From contig NC_087064.1 in assembly GCF_963678635.1 (NCBI RefSeq), positions 55,872,338 to 55,932,337 of the forward strand: DNA of 60,000 nt, read 5' to 3'. The stretch is from Symsagittifera roscoffensis. Taxonomy: Eukaryota; Xenacoelomorpha; Acoela; Convolutidae. How positions within the stretch are numbered: the first letter of the stretch is position 1; each line of letters starts with the position of its first letter. The translations under genes were made by a program, and so were the position numbers. The notes beneath the pieces are model-generated. The model ran no database searches. It was not told the DNA's origin and saw only the letters and a list, made by a program, of their open reading frames with translations. Shown piece after piece: positions 11,737-21,879 of this stretch.

Positions 11737-13146
11737 ATTCCGAAAACAAAATTCGCGAAAACTGATGACACTAAACTCGTTTCTACTGCAAGCTTTACGC
11801 TATTTTAGCCGCCTTTATACAAAAAAAATCTACAAGGAATTATAAAATTGATAAAAACCTAATCTAGCCGCCTTTATACAAAAAAAATCAACAAGGAATT
11901 ATAAAATCGATATTTCTTCACTTAAATCATGGCGTTCCGAACATTCTGTTTTACTTCGAGATCAGATGTCTGTCCTTGTTTGAGGTCTTAACATGATGAC
12001 GGCGGCCGGTATCTTCGTAATCGAGCCCACTCTTCCTCGCTACTCAGCCTGCAGTTTCACCTCATCTCCAATTTCTCCCAATCAGCCCGGTGGCAGACTC
12101 AATCGCGACTCAAGAGTATCACCCGCTAACAGTCCTCCCGGATTTCTGTCTCCAATTCAAATCCCGACATCAACCGGACTCGACGTTTCGGCTAGTTCCC
12201 GATTCAGCTTATTGAGTCCTCCTCCGAAATACGAAGATTTATTCGGAGTTGTACGAACGATCAGCCCTTTGCCGAGCACTGCAAGCGATCCGAATGAAAG
12301 AACTGGAGCCGCTGCAAGTATAAATACGGTTTCACTAGATGCGCCTCAACAAAACGAAGAGTCATTCAGATTCCAAAACTCACTCAGAGTTGAAAGTAGA
12401 TTAAACATAACTTTGCCAGAGCTATGAGTTTTGATTGATTTTTGAAATGAATGAATTTTAAAACGCTACAGAGGGAGGATATTAATTTTAAAACGCGATA
12501 ATAAAGAATCAGGATTTGGCAACATGAAAGGACTGAGGCTGGTTGTCCTGGTGACATTTTTGCGTGTGACAGCTTGAAGCTCGCAGGAAGAATTTTCTGT
12601 TTCGATCATTGAGAGACGGAAGGTACTTAGGATTCAGGAGTTTTTTCATGCAAATCCAGTTTCCGCCAAAAACGTACAAAAGGTGTAATGTCATTTTATA
12701 GCAGCCCTTTCAGTTGAGAAAATTCTCGTAGGCAATATGAGGCAGCTCAGCCGATACAACACAAGCCAATTCTTTTCGCGGAAAAAAGGAAAATCTTACA
12801 AAATCGTAATTCGTTTACATTCAACGCTCAAAAAAATCGTGAATTGAAAAGTTAATTAAAGCTCAGACATACCTAAAAGATAAACAAATCAAATATAAAC
12901 ATCGGGGCCTAGGAAATTAGACGACAAGCAAATTAGACGACCATAAAGGAAGTTATGGACAACCAGTATTAACTAAGCCAAAAGTTAATTTAAGTCTGTA
13001 AACAAAATTCACGCAATTTAGACGCATGTTTTGTCTAAATTCCGTTGATTTCTGATCGTCTTATTTCCTGTCCTCTAAGTTCCTAAACCCCCATAAACAT
13101 CACAAATACGAAAGTATCAAGCTATGTTCCGACCAGAATGTTCCAA
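11737..13146. repeat. Exact 1,410-bp duplicate (copy A) of 15,193-16,602, starting at the gap
   Basis: From the first base after the gap to 13,146 this block matches 15,193-16,602 base for base by eye, with a constant offset of 3,456 and no indels. It contains a full copy of the last coding exon of the membrane protein gene, its acceptor, 3' UTR and polyadenylation signal. Its position between exon 7,279-7,422 and exon 14,807-15,018 is out of order for the gene. Confidence 0.9.
11985..12427 (+). pseudogene. Out-of-order duplicate of the terminal PPxY exon
   Basis: This is an identical copy of 15,441-15,883, with the same acceptor (TTTGAG) and the same 144-codon frame from 11,993 to the stop at 12,427. 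An AATAAA follows at 12,500-12,505. The helix-encoding exon at 14,807 lies downstream of it, so in this order it cannot follow that exon. Exon 7,279-7,422 ends in phase 2 while this exon needs a phase-1 partner, so a direct splice from it would be out of frame. It is therefore either a false duplication at the scaffold gap or a non-functional exon copy. Confidence 0.7.
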
Positions 13147-14806
13147 CAAGTATTTTCCATGCGATTGGGTTCATGATGTAGCTTGAAATATATCAAGTTT
13201 CACAGCTTGAATATATTGTTTAGGAAAACGATTAAAACTTCGCGAAGCGATTCGATCTTTACAATTTAATTCTTTTGAAACCGATTCCTGACCCTTCGTA
13301 ATTTGAAACTTTTTTCGAAAAATTGTTTCTTTTAACAGCTTGATCAGAACAAAAACTTACTTTTTGCGAGCCGATGGGTTGTTGGAAACGGTCTTGCTAG
13401 TTTTTTTATTCGAAAAACTTTCAGTATGAATAAAAAAGGGAAAATACCGGAGAAGCCAAGAAATTTGTATATACTAAACTAAATTATAAAAAAAATCAAC
13501 AAATTTTTTTAAGACAAAAGTCAAGCGGATCTTCGCATCAGTTGCGAGACATCGCAAGCGTAGCTTTGCAAACTAGTGGACGCAAAATGAAACGGAAACA
13601 ACTCCGTCAAAAAAATGGATGGCAATACTTTTGAAGAAAGTTATACAGAAGCGAAGCTGAGCTTCGCACCAATTGCGATACAAATTTGATTAAAATCAAA
13701 CGGAAAAATTTGGAAAAAAAAAAAATACGGTTTTTGTCAATAAAAAATTGTTAATAGAAAAAGCGGTCTCAAGCAGTTGTGGCACCTCTACGCCAGATGG
13801 TTGGTTGAATTTGGGTTTATAATTACCCTGTGGTAACAAAATCGAAAAAACCTGAGCAGAAAATTTTCATGCGAAAAAAATTCAAAAAGATCTACGCTAA
13901 TAAAATGTTAAATCACTCAGAGCAATTACAATGAAAAATCTTTACCGCAAAGAAAGATGTTTCTTAGATGTGACAGGAGACACTAAGAAACTTGCAATCA
14001 TTATGAACCAAGGTACCACGAGTCCAGAGCAGTCCTGTGGACAAAGTTGTTTACGGGAAAAAAAGAGTCTAGAACCCGATTGCAATACCCTTGCTTATCG
14101 CAAGAGTAAAAATCACCTTCAAACAAAAATGCTGAGAAGCACAACTGTCATCATTTAATAAGCTGTATTTTTACTGAGCAAGTCAAGCCGATAAACGTGG
14201 GTAGACGCCCATTGGGGTGGAAACAAAATATCCTTGAAAATGTTGTCATACCTGAAAAAAATTTCTGACTCGGCGCAAAGGCAAGCTCGTTTCCTCTAGG
14301 CAAATTAAGGAGACTGTAAGTTGTTAAAGTTCAATAAAAAGCAAGTTCAATTAGTTACAGATATTTATTAGTTGTTTAGGGTAAAAAATCTTATCGCAAG
14401 CGCAATCAGAGTGGATCTTCTCGGCAGACCAGAACTTTTCATGAACAAGGCCATAAATTGCAAAATTAATTAAGGAAATTTAAAAACAAAACGCAAATAA
14501 AAAACTCTTTTCAATCTTTGAGGTCTTTGAAAGTATTCCAACTTTGGCATTAATTGTCACTCATCAACATTATGTCATTATACTCCTGAACGATTTCAGC
14601 TCAAGATAATGTAAGTTTTAGTGCCTCTCTGTCTAAGCTAGAAAAAGGATTCAGTAATTTTTTGCAGTTTCTACAATGATTTAAAATTTCATTTCTACAA
14701 TAAGAGTAAAACAACACTTCTATTTCAAGTAGTTCATTTAGTTTATAGGTGGTGACATCTTTTCACATTAGCTAAGCTTTTAATGGCAGTTTATATACAT
14801 GTTTAG
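13147..14806. other. Intronic sequence, no supported gene
   Basis: AT-rich intron. Several short GCTTCGCA-like palindromic bits occur near 13,540-13,670. The 75-aa frame at 13,931-14,158 has no recognisable domain or splice context. Confidence 0.4.
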
Positions 14807-15018
14807 AATGGGCATTTCGACCAACGCAGTCATTGTCATTCTGCTCCTCGTCATTTTCGGACTCATAGTATTTGTTTCGCTCTTCCTTCGGTTTCTAAAA
14901 GAGTTCATTCAAAGCAGGGCAATAAGAGATGGTGATGAACAAAGTGCACCCGAAGACAATGTGAACAGACATGGGGTCATCATAAGAGGGTCACTGGTGA
15001 CTAATGATTCAAGTACAG
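14807..15018 (+). CDS. Exon (transmembrane helix) of single-pass PPxY membrane protein
   Basis: The acceptor ATGTTTAG precedes 14,807. The exon supplies one base that completes a Gly codon with the previous exon, then 70 full codons, and ends with one base before a strong donor (GTGAGT at 15,019). The first 25 residues or so form one hydrophobic helix (AVIVILLLVIFGLIVFVSLFL) followed by Arg/Lys, giving a type I orientation with the Cys-rich exon outside and the next exon in the cytoplasm. The remainder is acidic and polar. Both junction phases agree (2 to 1 on entry, 1 to 2 on exit), which is the best evidence that these three exons form one gene. Confidence 0.7.
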
Positions 15019-15440
15019 GTGAGTGCTTTTGTCTGGACTAATTGTTACATGTTTCTTTTTCGAGCAATGTAATAGAAAAATTGATGATAGTTCATCATAA
15101 AAAACGGATTCATACTGATAGAGAGAGCTGGCAGGCGGCGTAAAAACCGGTCTCATTTTGAAACATTTTGAGAACTTTCTGCCGTGATTTAGATTCCGAA
15201 AACAAAATTCGCGAAAACTGATGACACTAAACTCGTTTCTACTGCAAGCTTTACGCTATTTTAGCCGCCTTTATACAAAAAAAATCTACAAGGAATTATA
15301 AAATTGATAAAAACCTAATCTAGCCGCCTTTATACAAAAAAAATCAACAAGGAATTATAAAATCGATATTTCTTCACTTAAATCATGGCGTTCCGAACAT
15401 TCTGTTTTACTTCGAGATCAGATGTCTGTCCTTGTTTGAG

Positions 15441-15883
15441 GTCTTAACATGATGACGGCGGCCGGTATCTTCGTAATCGAGCCCACTCTTCCTCGCTACT
15501 CAGCCTGCAGTTTCACCTCATCTCCAATTTCTCCCAATCAGCCCGGTGGCAGACTCAATCGCGACTCAAGAGTATCACCCGCTAACAGTCCTCCCGGATT
15601 TCTGTCTCCAATTCAAATCCCGACATCAACCGGACTCGACGTTTCGGCTAGTTCCCGATTCAGCTTATTGAGTCCTCCTCCGAAATACGAAGATTTATTC
15701 GGAGTTGTACGAACGATCAGCCCTTTGCCGAGCACTGCAAGCGATCCGAATGAAAGAACTGGAGCCGCTGCAAGTATAAATACGGTTTCACTAGATGCGC
15801 CTCAACAAAACGAAGAGTCATTCAGATTCCAAAACTCACTCAGAGTTGAAAGTAGATTAAACATAACTTTGCCAGAGCTATGA
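15441..15883 (+). CDS. Terminal exon (Pro-rich cytoplasmic tail with PPxY) of membrane protein
   Basis: A stop in this frame at 15,437 and the acceptor TCCTTGTTTGAG fix the exon start at 15,441; its first two bases complete the codon left by exon 14,807-15,018. It encodes about 146 residues to the TGA at 15,881-15,883. The tail is Ser/Pro-rich with several SP motifs and one PPPKYEDLF segment. PPxY is the core ligand of WW domains such as those of NEDD4-family ubiquitin ligases, so the protein may recruit a WW partner at a membrane. The visible protein (exons 7,280-7,422, 14,807-15,018 and this one) is 265 residues, plus any N-terminal exon. No orthologue is claimed. Confidence 0.7.
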
Positions 15884-15955
15884 GTTTTGATTGATTTTTG
15901 AAATGAATGAATTTTAAAACGCTACAGAGGGAGGATATTAATTTTAAAACGCGAT

Positions 15956-15961
15956 AATAAA
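15956..15961 (+). terminator. Polyadenylation signal AATAAA
   Basis: Canonical AATAAA 73 bases after the stop of the membrane protein gene. The duplicate block has the same signal at 12,500-12,505. Confidence 0.65.
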
Positions 15962-16602
15962 GAATCAGGATTTGGCAACATGAAAGGACTGAGGCTGGTT
16001 GTCCTGGTGACATTTTTGCGTGTGACAGCTTGAAGCTCGCAGGAAGAATTTTCTGTTTCGATCATTGAGAGACGGAAGGTACTTAGGATTCAGGAGTTTT
16101 TTCATGCAAATCCAGTTTCCGCCAAAAACGTACAAAAGGTGTAATGTCATTTTATAGCAGCCCTTTCAGTTGAGAAAATTCTCGTAGGCAATATGAGGCA
16201 GCTCAGCCGATACAACACAAGCCAATTCTTTTCGCGGAAAAAAGGAAAATCTTACAAAATCGTAATTCGTTTACATTCAACGCTCAAAAAAATCGTGAAT
16301 TGAAAAGTTAATTAAAGCTCAGACATACCTAAAAGATAAACAAATCAAATATAAACATCGGGGCCTAGGAAATTAGACGACAAGCAAATTAGACGACCAT
16401 AAAGGAAGTTATGGACAACCAGTATTAACTAAGCCAAAAGTTAATTTAAGTCTGTAAACAAAATTCACGCAATTTAGACGCATGTTTTGTCTAAATTCCG
16501 TTGATTTCTGATCGTCTTATTTCCTGTCCTCTAAGTTCCTAAACCCCCATAAACATCACAAATACGAAAGTATCAAGCTATGTTCCGACCAGAATGTTCC
16601 AA

Positions 16603-17352
16603 TTTTTTGTCTCTATTGTTGTGACAATCGAAAAACATTTCGGTTTTTTTCCCATAAAATATACGACAATGAAATCGGATCAATTTCAAAACCATAAAAT
16701 AAAAACTTCAAAACGAATTTTCTAGATTTTCGAAAATCTTTTTTAAGCGTACCTAAACACACCATAGGGTGATCGGAACAAAAATTAAACAGTAAAAAAA
16801 TAAAAAAGCAAAGATCACATACACAATATGGATAACTATCAAACTCAAGCTAAATTTTGTTATTTGATACTTGAAAATAAAATAAGCAATTATGAAAAAT
16901 TAAGAAATACCACTACATTAAAATTTAAAAAATTGAAGCTCTGTCTCAGCTCAAGTTGAAACTGGAGGCACACTTTGCGTATACTTGATTCACTACCTAA
17001 CTACAGAATTCAATTACTGTTTTTGTTGCTATTCGTCAAAAAAATAAACAATTTAGTTAGGTAGTTCGTAAGTTAGCATCGGAAGTATTTGAAATCAAAC
17101 AATTTGGCTCTTTAAACCATTCCCGCACACATGCTAATTTATGTTCCTTGAATATCAGTTTTGCAATGTTATGAGTTGTATGGTTTGTAACTGCTTAATG
17201 CAGCCACATGCCAATCTTCATGTCAACAGGACTAAAGTTAGAAACACAGAAAATGGAATGTGGGGGACCGAGGGACGGTAGAAGAACCAAAGTTATGCTT
17301 TTTTACACATGATTTTGTTTAGTTTTTGTCTTTTACTTCATGAAACTAATAA
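16603..17352. other. Intergenic AT-rich sequence
   Basis: No gene, RNA or repeat recognised between the membrane protein gene and the first SINE. Confidence 0.4.
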
Positions 17353-17532
17353 GTCAACACAGAGAAGAAGCTGCGCTTCTCAAACGCTAGCCAGAGCACT
17401 ACAAAAAAGCAGCCCTATAAGAAAAAGTAGAAATACGCCTCGAATAAATAAAAAAATTGGCTAAGCCTCGCTTTCGATCTGCGACCTAGAGATTATGAGT
17501 CTCACTCACTAACCACTCAGCCACTGACGCTT
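17353..17532 (-). mobile_element. tRNA-derived SINE copy 1
   Basis: The minus-strand 5' end (17,532 downward) is tRNA-like. An A-box-like TGGCTGAGTGG and a B-box-like stretch near 17,478 (GATCGAAAGC) are separated by tRNA-like spacing. The body shares AGAAAAAGTAGAAATA, CGCCTC-type and CAACACAGAG motifs with the copy at 25,019-25,216. It looks like a diverged SINE and not a functional tRNA, because the B box and acceptor stem are degraded. Confidence 0.6.
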
Positions 17533-17776
17533 AATAAATAGCAAACACTAGCCCCAAATACAGCAGAGAACAGATGCTATGAAATTTCCAATGCTGCAGA
17601 TCTTGTATATAGCAAAAGTGCCGCCAAAAAATTGAACACTTTTACTTGCGAATTAGACTGGAAAAAGGAAGGTTCGTCCAAATAGACTAGGCTCGCCAGC
17701 TCGCGAGTGTAATCGAGAGTAATAATGCGGTGGTAGTTGAGACGAATGTCTCTCGCCCACACTTGAGAAAAAGAAT

Positions 17777-17782
17777 TTTATT
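17777..17782 (-). terminator. Candidate polyadenylation signal of the TRAF-family gene
   Basis: AATAAA on the minus strand, 167 bases beyond the stop codon at 17,949. Confidence 0.4.
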
Positions 17783-17948
17783 CCAAATTTCTCGGCAATT
17801 TTTCGTGGAGGGTTCGTTAGCTCAAATTGGCCCTATTTTAAGAATATTTTAGAGGCGTAGCAACACTTTGCAAAAAATTGAGAGAACGGCAAACAAAACT
17901 TTTTTTTATCAAATCTTAAGTTTTCTCCAACTTCAGTGGTCACAACAT

Positions 17949-18171
17949 TTATATCTCCATGGCTCCTTCATTCGGCAAAAGTTGCGCTGTTGATCCAGTT
18001 GACGCCGCATTAGGGTCGTGGCGTCCACTTGCTTTCTTCGACCCCGGACCGGGATTTTTTTCTCCTGACGACGCAAAGAGCCGTGGCATCCCTGAGCTAT
18101 ACTTGACTTCTGCCCCGATGAAGACAACGTTATTTTGCATGTAAATTGGCTTATCTCCCACCGTAGAGTCA
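17949..18171 (-). CDS. TRAF-family gene, last exon: end of MATH domain and C-terminal tail
   Basis: The acceptor TTATTTATAG lies just above 18,171. The exon's first base completes a Ser codon with exon 18,733-19,040. It encodes the last strands of the TRAF-type MATH fold (IYMQNNVVFIGAEV, where family members have a YIKDDTLFIK-like strand). A tail of about 45 residues follows, rich in Gly, Pro, Ser and Lys, ending at 17,949. The tail is longer than usual for TRAFs, which normally stop close to the MATH end. It contains GEKNPGP, which recalls the core of 2A ribosome-skipping peptides but lacks the preceding Asp-Val/Ile. Confidence 0.75.
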
Positions 18172-18732
18172 CTATAAATAACAAAATTTAGTTCTATGTA
18201 TCCTCATGAACAAGAATAAACTAAACAACTCTTCCCGAATAGCATAAATATTGCCAAACGCTAGTGTTCGGATACTTTCAAAACCGTCTAAGGAAATATA
18301 CCTCTTCAATTTGTTTTCTGCATTATCTGTTGGATTATGTATGCGAGCACAACATATTTTCGTTAGATCGCAGTTGAGACTATCCAAAAACAGACATTTT
18401 ACAGTTCTCGATTTGTTCAAACTGTGTTCTAACCGACAGGCAACCGTGTTTAGAGTTGTCACCGTCCACTTTAAATGTGGTTAACACAAGACATTGCAAA
18501 AAAAAAGAAAAAAAAGTTGATGGTAACTAGGTAGCAACTGCAAGTAACAGTTTTTCTACTTATTGTCACCTTTACTACAAGATTTTTTACTCAGTAACCT
18601 TAATTTTATGAATTTCAAACAAAAAAACAGCACACCGTTCTGATGATACCTTATTTTTAGTGAAAAAACTTCATGCGATTGGTAGAATCAATATCAGGAG
18701 AATTTGAACTGTTGAGCCGCAACCATACCCAC
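18172..18732 (-). other. Intron of the TRAF-family gene
   Basis: Donor GTGGGT (18,732 downward) and acceptor TTTATAG flank this 561-bp intron. Frames inside it on either strand have no support. Confidence 0.6.
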
Positions 18733-19040
18733 CTAGTATGCGCGAAGAGAAACTCATGAGACACAAACTGGGCGATCCCGTTTTCGGGGTTGAATTCAGT
18801 TTGCGGCTTCTGAAAGCAACTTGAATTATTCGTTTTGAATTTCACTGTGAAGTGCTCCTTCTTAGATCTCGATGTGTTTTGGTCGTATAGATGCACAGAA
18901 CATATGCCTTGAAAAGGATAAGGGAGGATTTCATCGAACTCTGTTCTGCACATTTGAACAAATACACTTATGTGAGTGCCCTTTCCTTTGCCAGCTCCGT
19001 TGAGGAAAAATCGAAGCCGAAGTTCGAAACCATCCGGCGT
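18733..19040 (-). CDS. TRAF-family gene, central MATH-domain exon
   Basis: The exon has 102 full codons plus two bases. It begins TPDGFELRLRFFLNGAGKGK, matching the TRAF signature in which a DG-Y/F-L block precedes LNGDGxGxGTHLS. It continues with the expected VFVQM strand, an LPYPF block (the TRAF LPWPF position), and FQKPQTEF followed by GIAQFVSHE, the typical end of TRAF MATH domains. TRAF proteins are cytoplasmic adaptors of TNF-receptor and Toll/IL-1 signalling whose MATH domain trimerises and binds receptor peptides. Acceptor GTTAG above 19,040 and donor below 18,733 give phases that fit both neighbours. Confidence 0.85.
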
Positions 19041-19193
19041 CTAACATCAAGTGATTTAGTTCAATATTATCGTCTAAAGCCAGATTTTTTTTAAACCAGT
19101 TCTAAAGCAATTTGCCGAAAGCTGAAATCGAGTCATCTTACTTATTTTTTTACTTCTTAAGAACATTCATTCGTGGTACTTGAAATAAATCAC

Positions 19194-19351
19194 TTGAAAG
19201 CGGTTAGAATAGAAGCTATTGGGTGCAGCTTCTCCAGAGCCGGGCGTTCCCTTGTGCTGTCGAAAGAGTTCATTGAACTCTGCAATTCGGACAATGATGG
19301 AACCATCTGTCCTCATATCATGCTGTGCACTCTCATACTCCCGAATAGTTT
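19194..19351 (-). CDS. TRAF-family gene, exon with coiled-coil end and start of MATH domain
   Basis: Acceptor GTGTTTAG precedes 19,351. The exon completes a Glu codon with its first two bases, then encodes a short helical stretch and TDGSIIVRIAEF. This corresponds to the DGxxxWKIxDF block that opens TRAF MATH domains, with Val in place of the usual Trp. It ends with NSFYSNRFQ, the PPFYTSRY position, before donor GTGATT. It ends in phase 0, as required by the next exon. Confidence 0.75.
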
Positions 19352-19850
19352 CTAAACACATCACAAACGTATAACAAGGATAGCCGGTTATTGTGCAAGT
19401 AGCACAGAATGTTCCGACCATAGTCTTAAAAAGTTTTTTTTTTCAAATTAGTATCTTTTTTCTGCGTGGTAAGTTAAAGGATCTGACCAAAAACTAGAAC
19501 TTAGGTCTATTCGACATTTCAAAAGAGTTCGTATGAGATATATTTGATGATAGAGCCCGGATTTGTTTCACGACTGGGTAGCCTCATTTATCCATTTCCC
19601 GGGAAAAATTTTAGATTTCACGAATTCTACTGCGAACTATTTTTTCTGCTGCGGAATATTATTCTGCGGCAGAATTTTCATTCAATACGGATTTTTATAT
19701 CGTTGCGGTCTTCACACCGAGTTACTCTGGCGTCTTTTCCAGCTGAATATTTTGGTGTTTAAGGGCGGAATTTTTTTATCTTCTATCCAGAGATAAACAA
19801 ATCACGAGTCGTGTTTTCTCTATATAGTCTTAGAGAATAACAGATTGACA
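19352..19850. other. Start of a 7.4-kb intron of the TRAF-family gene
   Basis: Nothing coding is supported between the exon and the LINE. The plus-strand frames at 19,544-19,796 read through AT-rich intron. Confidence 0.4.
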
Positions 19851-20024
19851 ATGGATGACCTTAGGGAAAATGATAGCTCTACGAGCGCTTGTATAAAGTG
19901 CAATAAACCGGATGAAAAACGTGTCTGTTGCTCTTGGTGTGCCAAAATTCATGTCTGTCACGAGTGTATCAGAATAGATATCACAATTGTTCAAATTGGA
20001 TCAATTAACTGGAGTTGCCCATAG
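19851..20024 (+). pseudogene. LINE ORF1 fragment: PHD-type zinc finger, interrupted by a stop
   Basis: From the ATG at 19,851 the frame runs 57 codons to TAG at 20,022-20,024. Zinc ligands sit at C14, C17, C27, C30, H34 and C37, then WSC at 54-56, and the eighth ligand (TGC) directly after the stop. The spacing C-x2-C-x9-C-x2-C-x3-H-x2-C-x18-C-x2-C is that of a PHD finger. PHD-type fingers are known near the N-terminus of ORF1 in some CR1/jockey-like non-LTR elements. The stop splits the last ligand pair, so the finger is dead as it stands. The frame continues after the stop and then shifts near 20,100. Confidence 0.65.
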
Positions 20025-20168
20025 TGCTCGCAAGTAAGTACTCCGCAATTATTTCCACAAATTATGCTAAAATTGAAAAAAAAAAATGGGAAAAGACGTT
20101 AGTGAATTGGAAGAAACAATTAATGGTAAAGCTAATAATAAAATCCAACAACTGCCCATAACAAGGAC

Positions 20169-20564
20169 GTGATGCTTTCTGGAGATATGATTTATGAGAA
20201 CGTAAAAGAATCAACCTCTTGTATTCCTCCTCGACGTGTATTTAACATCAGGAACGGAGGACGTCGAGTCAACAGCTCAAGCTCGGATGTACGTTTGAAG
20301 AGAAAGAAAATAGAGATAAACCCTTTTAAAGTTGTAATGGGAACAGCTGTGACAAATGAACAGAATATTGTTCAAAAACACCCACCAAGAAGGCACTTCT
20401 TTATCAGCCGATTGTTCAAAGATGTCTGCGAAAGAAAACTTACTGAGTACTGTGACTATAAAGGACTAAAATCAATAGCCTGCAGAGAACTTCCCGATAA
20501 ACGCCCTGATATGCAGTCAATTCATGTAATATTTCCATTACCGAAAGGCAAACTAGTGCAATGA
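20169..20564 (+). pseudogene. LINE ORF1 C-terminal region (131 aa)
   Basis: This frame is basic at the N-terminal side and ends with the conserved block PPRRHFFISRL, then CRELPDKRPDMQSIHVIFP. That arrangement is typical of ORF1 C-termini in CR1/jockey-like elements with PHD fingers. It is in the same frame as the PHD piece, but stops and a frame change between 20,022 and 20,169 separate them. Its presumed role is RNA binding or chaperoning in the retrotransposition particle. Confidence 0.6.
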
Positions 20565-20829
20565 CCCGCAACATGGTCAGAGAATAAAATCTTACGACGG
20601 TATTGCATCAATGACGGAGCTCGAGCTTGAATTCAGTCCTTGAATTCGAAATGACTAAACAAAAACACTCTGAAGTGTGGACTTGGGAATTCTCAATCTC
20701 TTGCAAATAAAACAAAAGATGTCAATGCTTTCACAGGTATGCACAAGTTTCATCTATTTGTAGTAACGGAAACGAGGTTTGCGATACTATTCTACATAGC
20801 TCTGCATTAATTAGCTTTCATAATCATCT

Positions 20830-21809
20830 TTTTATTGGGTCAAATAGACCGACAAGAGGTGGAGGAACAAGCATTTTTTATCGCAATACCATATCAGCGA
20901 CGATATAAGAGTGTAAAACCACTGCTGCCTGGTAATCTCACGATTGCTAAAAAAAATTGCTTTGATTATTTTATAAAGATATCCAAAAATATCGGTAGTA
21001 GTTTTATTGAGTTTAGCGATTTTATTTTGCAGGTTCGTGAGAACTTCAAATGTTGTATCACGGGCAATTTGAACGTACCAATTAACCAAGACAAAACTGC
21101 AACAATTCCATTGAATGACAAACTTTCTTTCTGAGTTTGGGCTGACCAATTATGTCAACAAACCAACATATAACGATAAATTGCCCAGATCTTGTTCTTG
21201 ATGATTCAATTGTAATTCAAAACAATGTATAAAACAAATAGCCCATCTGACCATTACTGCGTTTTTTCGAAATAATTATCTGTCAAACCAAACGAAAACA
21301 AAACTTACAGCAATGATAAACCGCTACTGATTAATTTCCTCAAAATTAATCTGGAAGCTCTAAATTTTGGACAAAAGTCTTCGTAATGAACATATCACAA
21401 ATCAAAACAAAAGCTTTGCTGACAAAACATGATATTTTGTTACAGAATGCTTATAGACCAAGCGTTGTCTGCGATAACTGGAAAGAAATAAAAAAAAAAC
21501 ACCCATCTTCAGATAAGGAATTAAAGCTTGAATCGCATCCTGTTTTGATCGAATCTTCTGAAAAATTAAAGACATGAGTACAGAGATAAATTACACTTTA
21601 CTACCTTTAACAATCTTTTGAACCACTGGAATAGAGTATTGCCAGAGCATGAAAACGCAATGGCCCTGGCAAATAAGTTAAACAAATTCTTTCACGTAAA
21701 AGCTGAAGAAACAAGGTCGCAACTCCTCGCTTCGCTATATCAGAGTTTTAGTTTTGAAGAAAATACTGTCTCCACGACAGACTCTAGACAATTTGCACAA
21801 AAACTTTGA
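20830..21809 (+). pseudogene. LINE ORF2 remnants: endonuclease and linker
   Basis: Frames at 20,835-21,134, 21,386-21,577 and 21,618-21,809 hold pieces of an APE-type endonuclease and the linker before RT, with stops between them. The block near 21,618-21,720 (NHWNRVLPEHENAMALANKL) resembles the helical linker of LINE ORF2 proteins. No RT motifs (GVPQG, YADD) follow. Confidence 0.55.
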
Positions 21810-21879
21810 CTGAATTAATTACCCAAAATTCAAACGCAATCCCTCCACAATGTATTACCTACTTACATATTCTCTACCT

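Larger units (their letters stand above)
15193..16602. repeat. Exact 1,410-bp duplicate (copy B) containing the in-order last exon
   Basis: Partner of 11,737-13,146. This copy lies 174 bases downstream of the helix exon, which is where the gene needs its last exon, so it is the more credible location. Past 16,602 the two copies diverge abruptly. Confidence 0.9.
19851..21809 (+). mobile_element. Decayed non-LTR retrotransposon (LINE), plus strand, lacking its RT
   Basis: The order is ORF1 PHD finger, ORF1 C-terminal region (20,169-20,564), then endonuclease remnants. The latter include an RGGG stretch near 20,850, TGNLNVP near 21,060 and a DLVLDD block near 21,190. The EN-RT linker follows (21,386-21,809). 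All parts are broken by stops or frameshifts. The reverse transcriptase that should follow is absent, and the sequence passes into the repeat field at about 21,850. LINEs are normally truncated at the 5' end, so a missing 3' half points to a later deletion or to interruption by the repeats. Confidence 0.75.

Noticed and set aside
11511-11845. Open frames through the N run
   Set aside because: Translation of undetermined bases.
13931-14158. 75-aa plus-strand frame in the intron
   Set aside because: No domain, no splice sites and no conserved neighbour; compatible with chance.
17353-17532. A functional tRNA gene
   Set aside because: The B box is imperfect, no acceptor stem pairs, and the segment continues into a repeat body shared with 25,019. 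A SINE explains it better.
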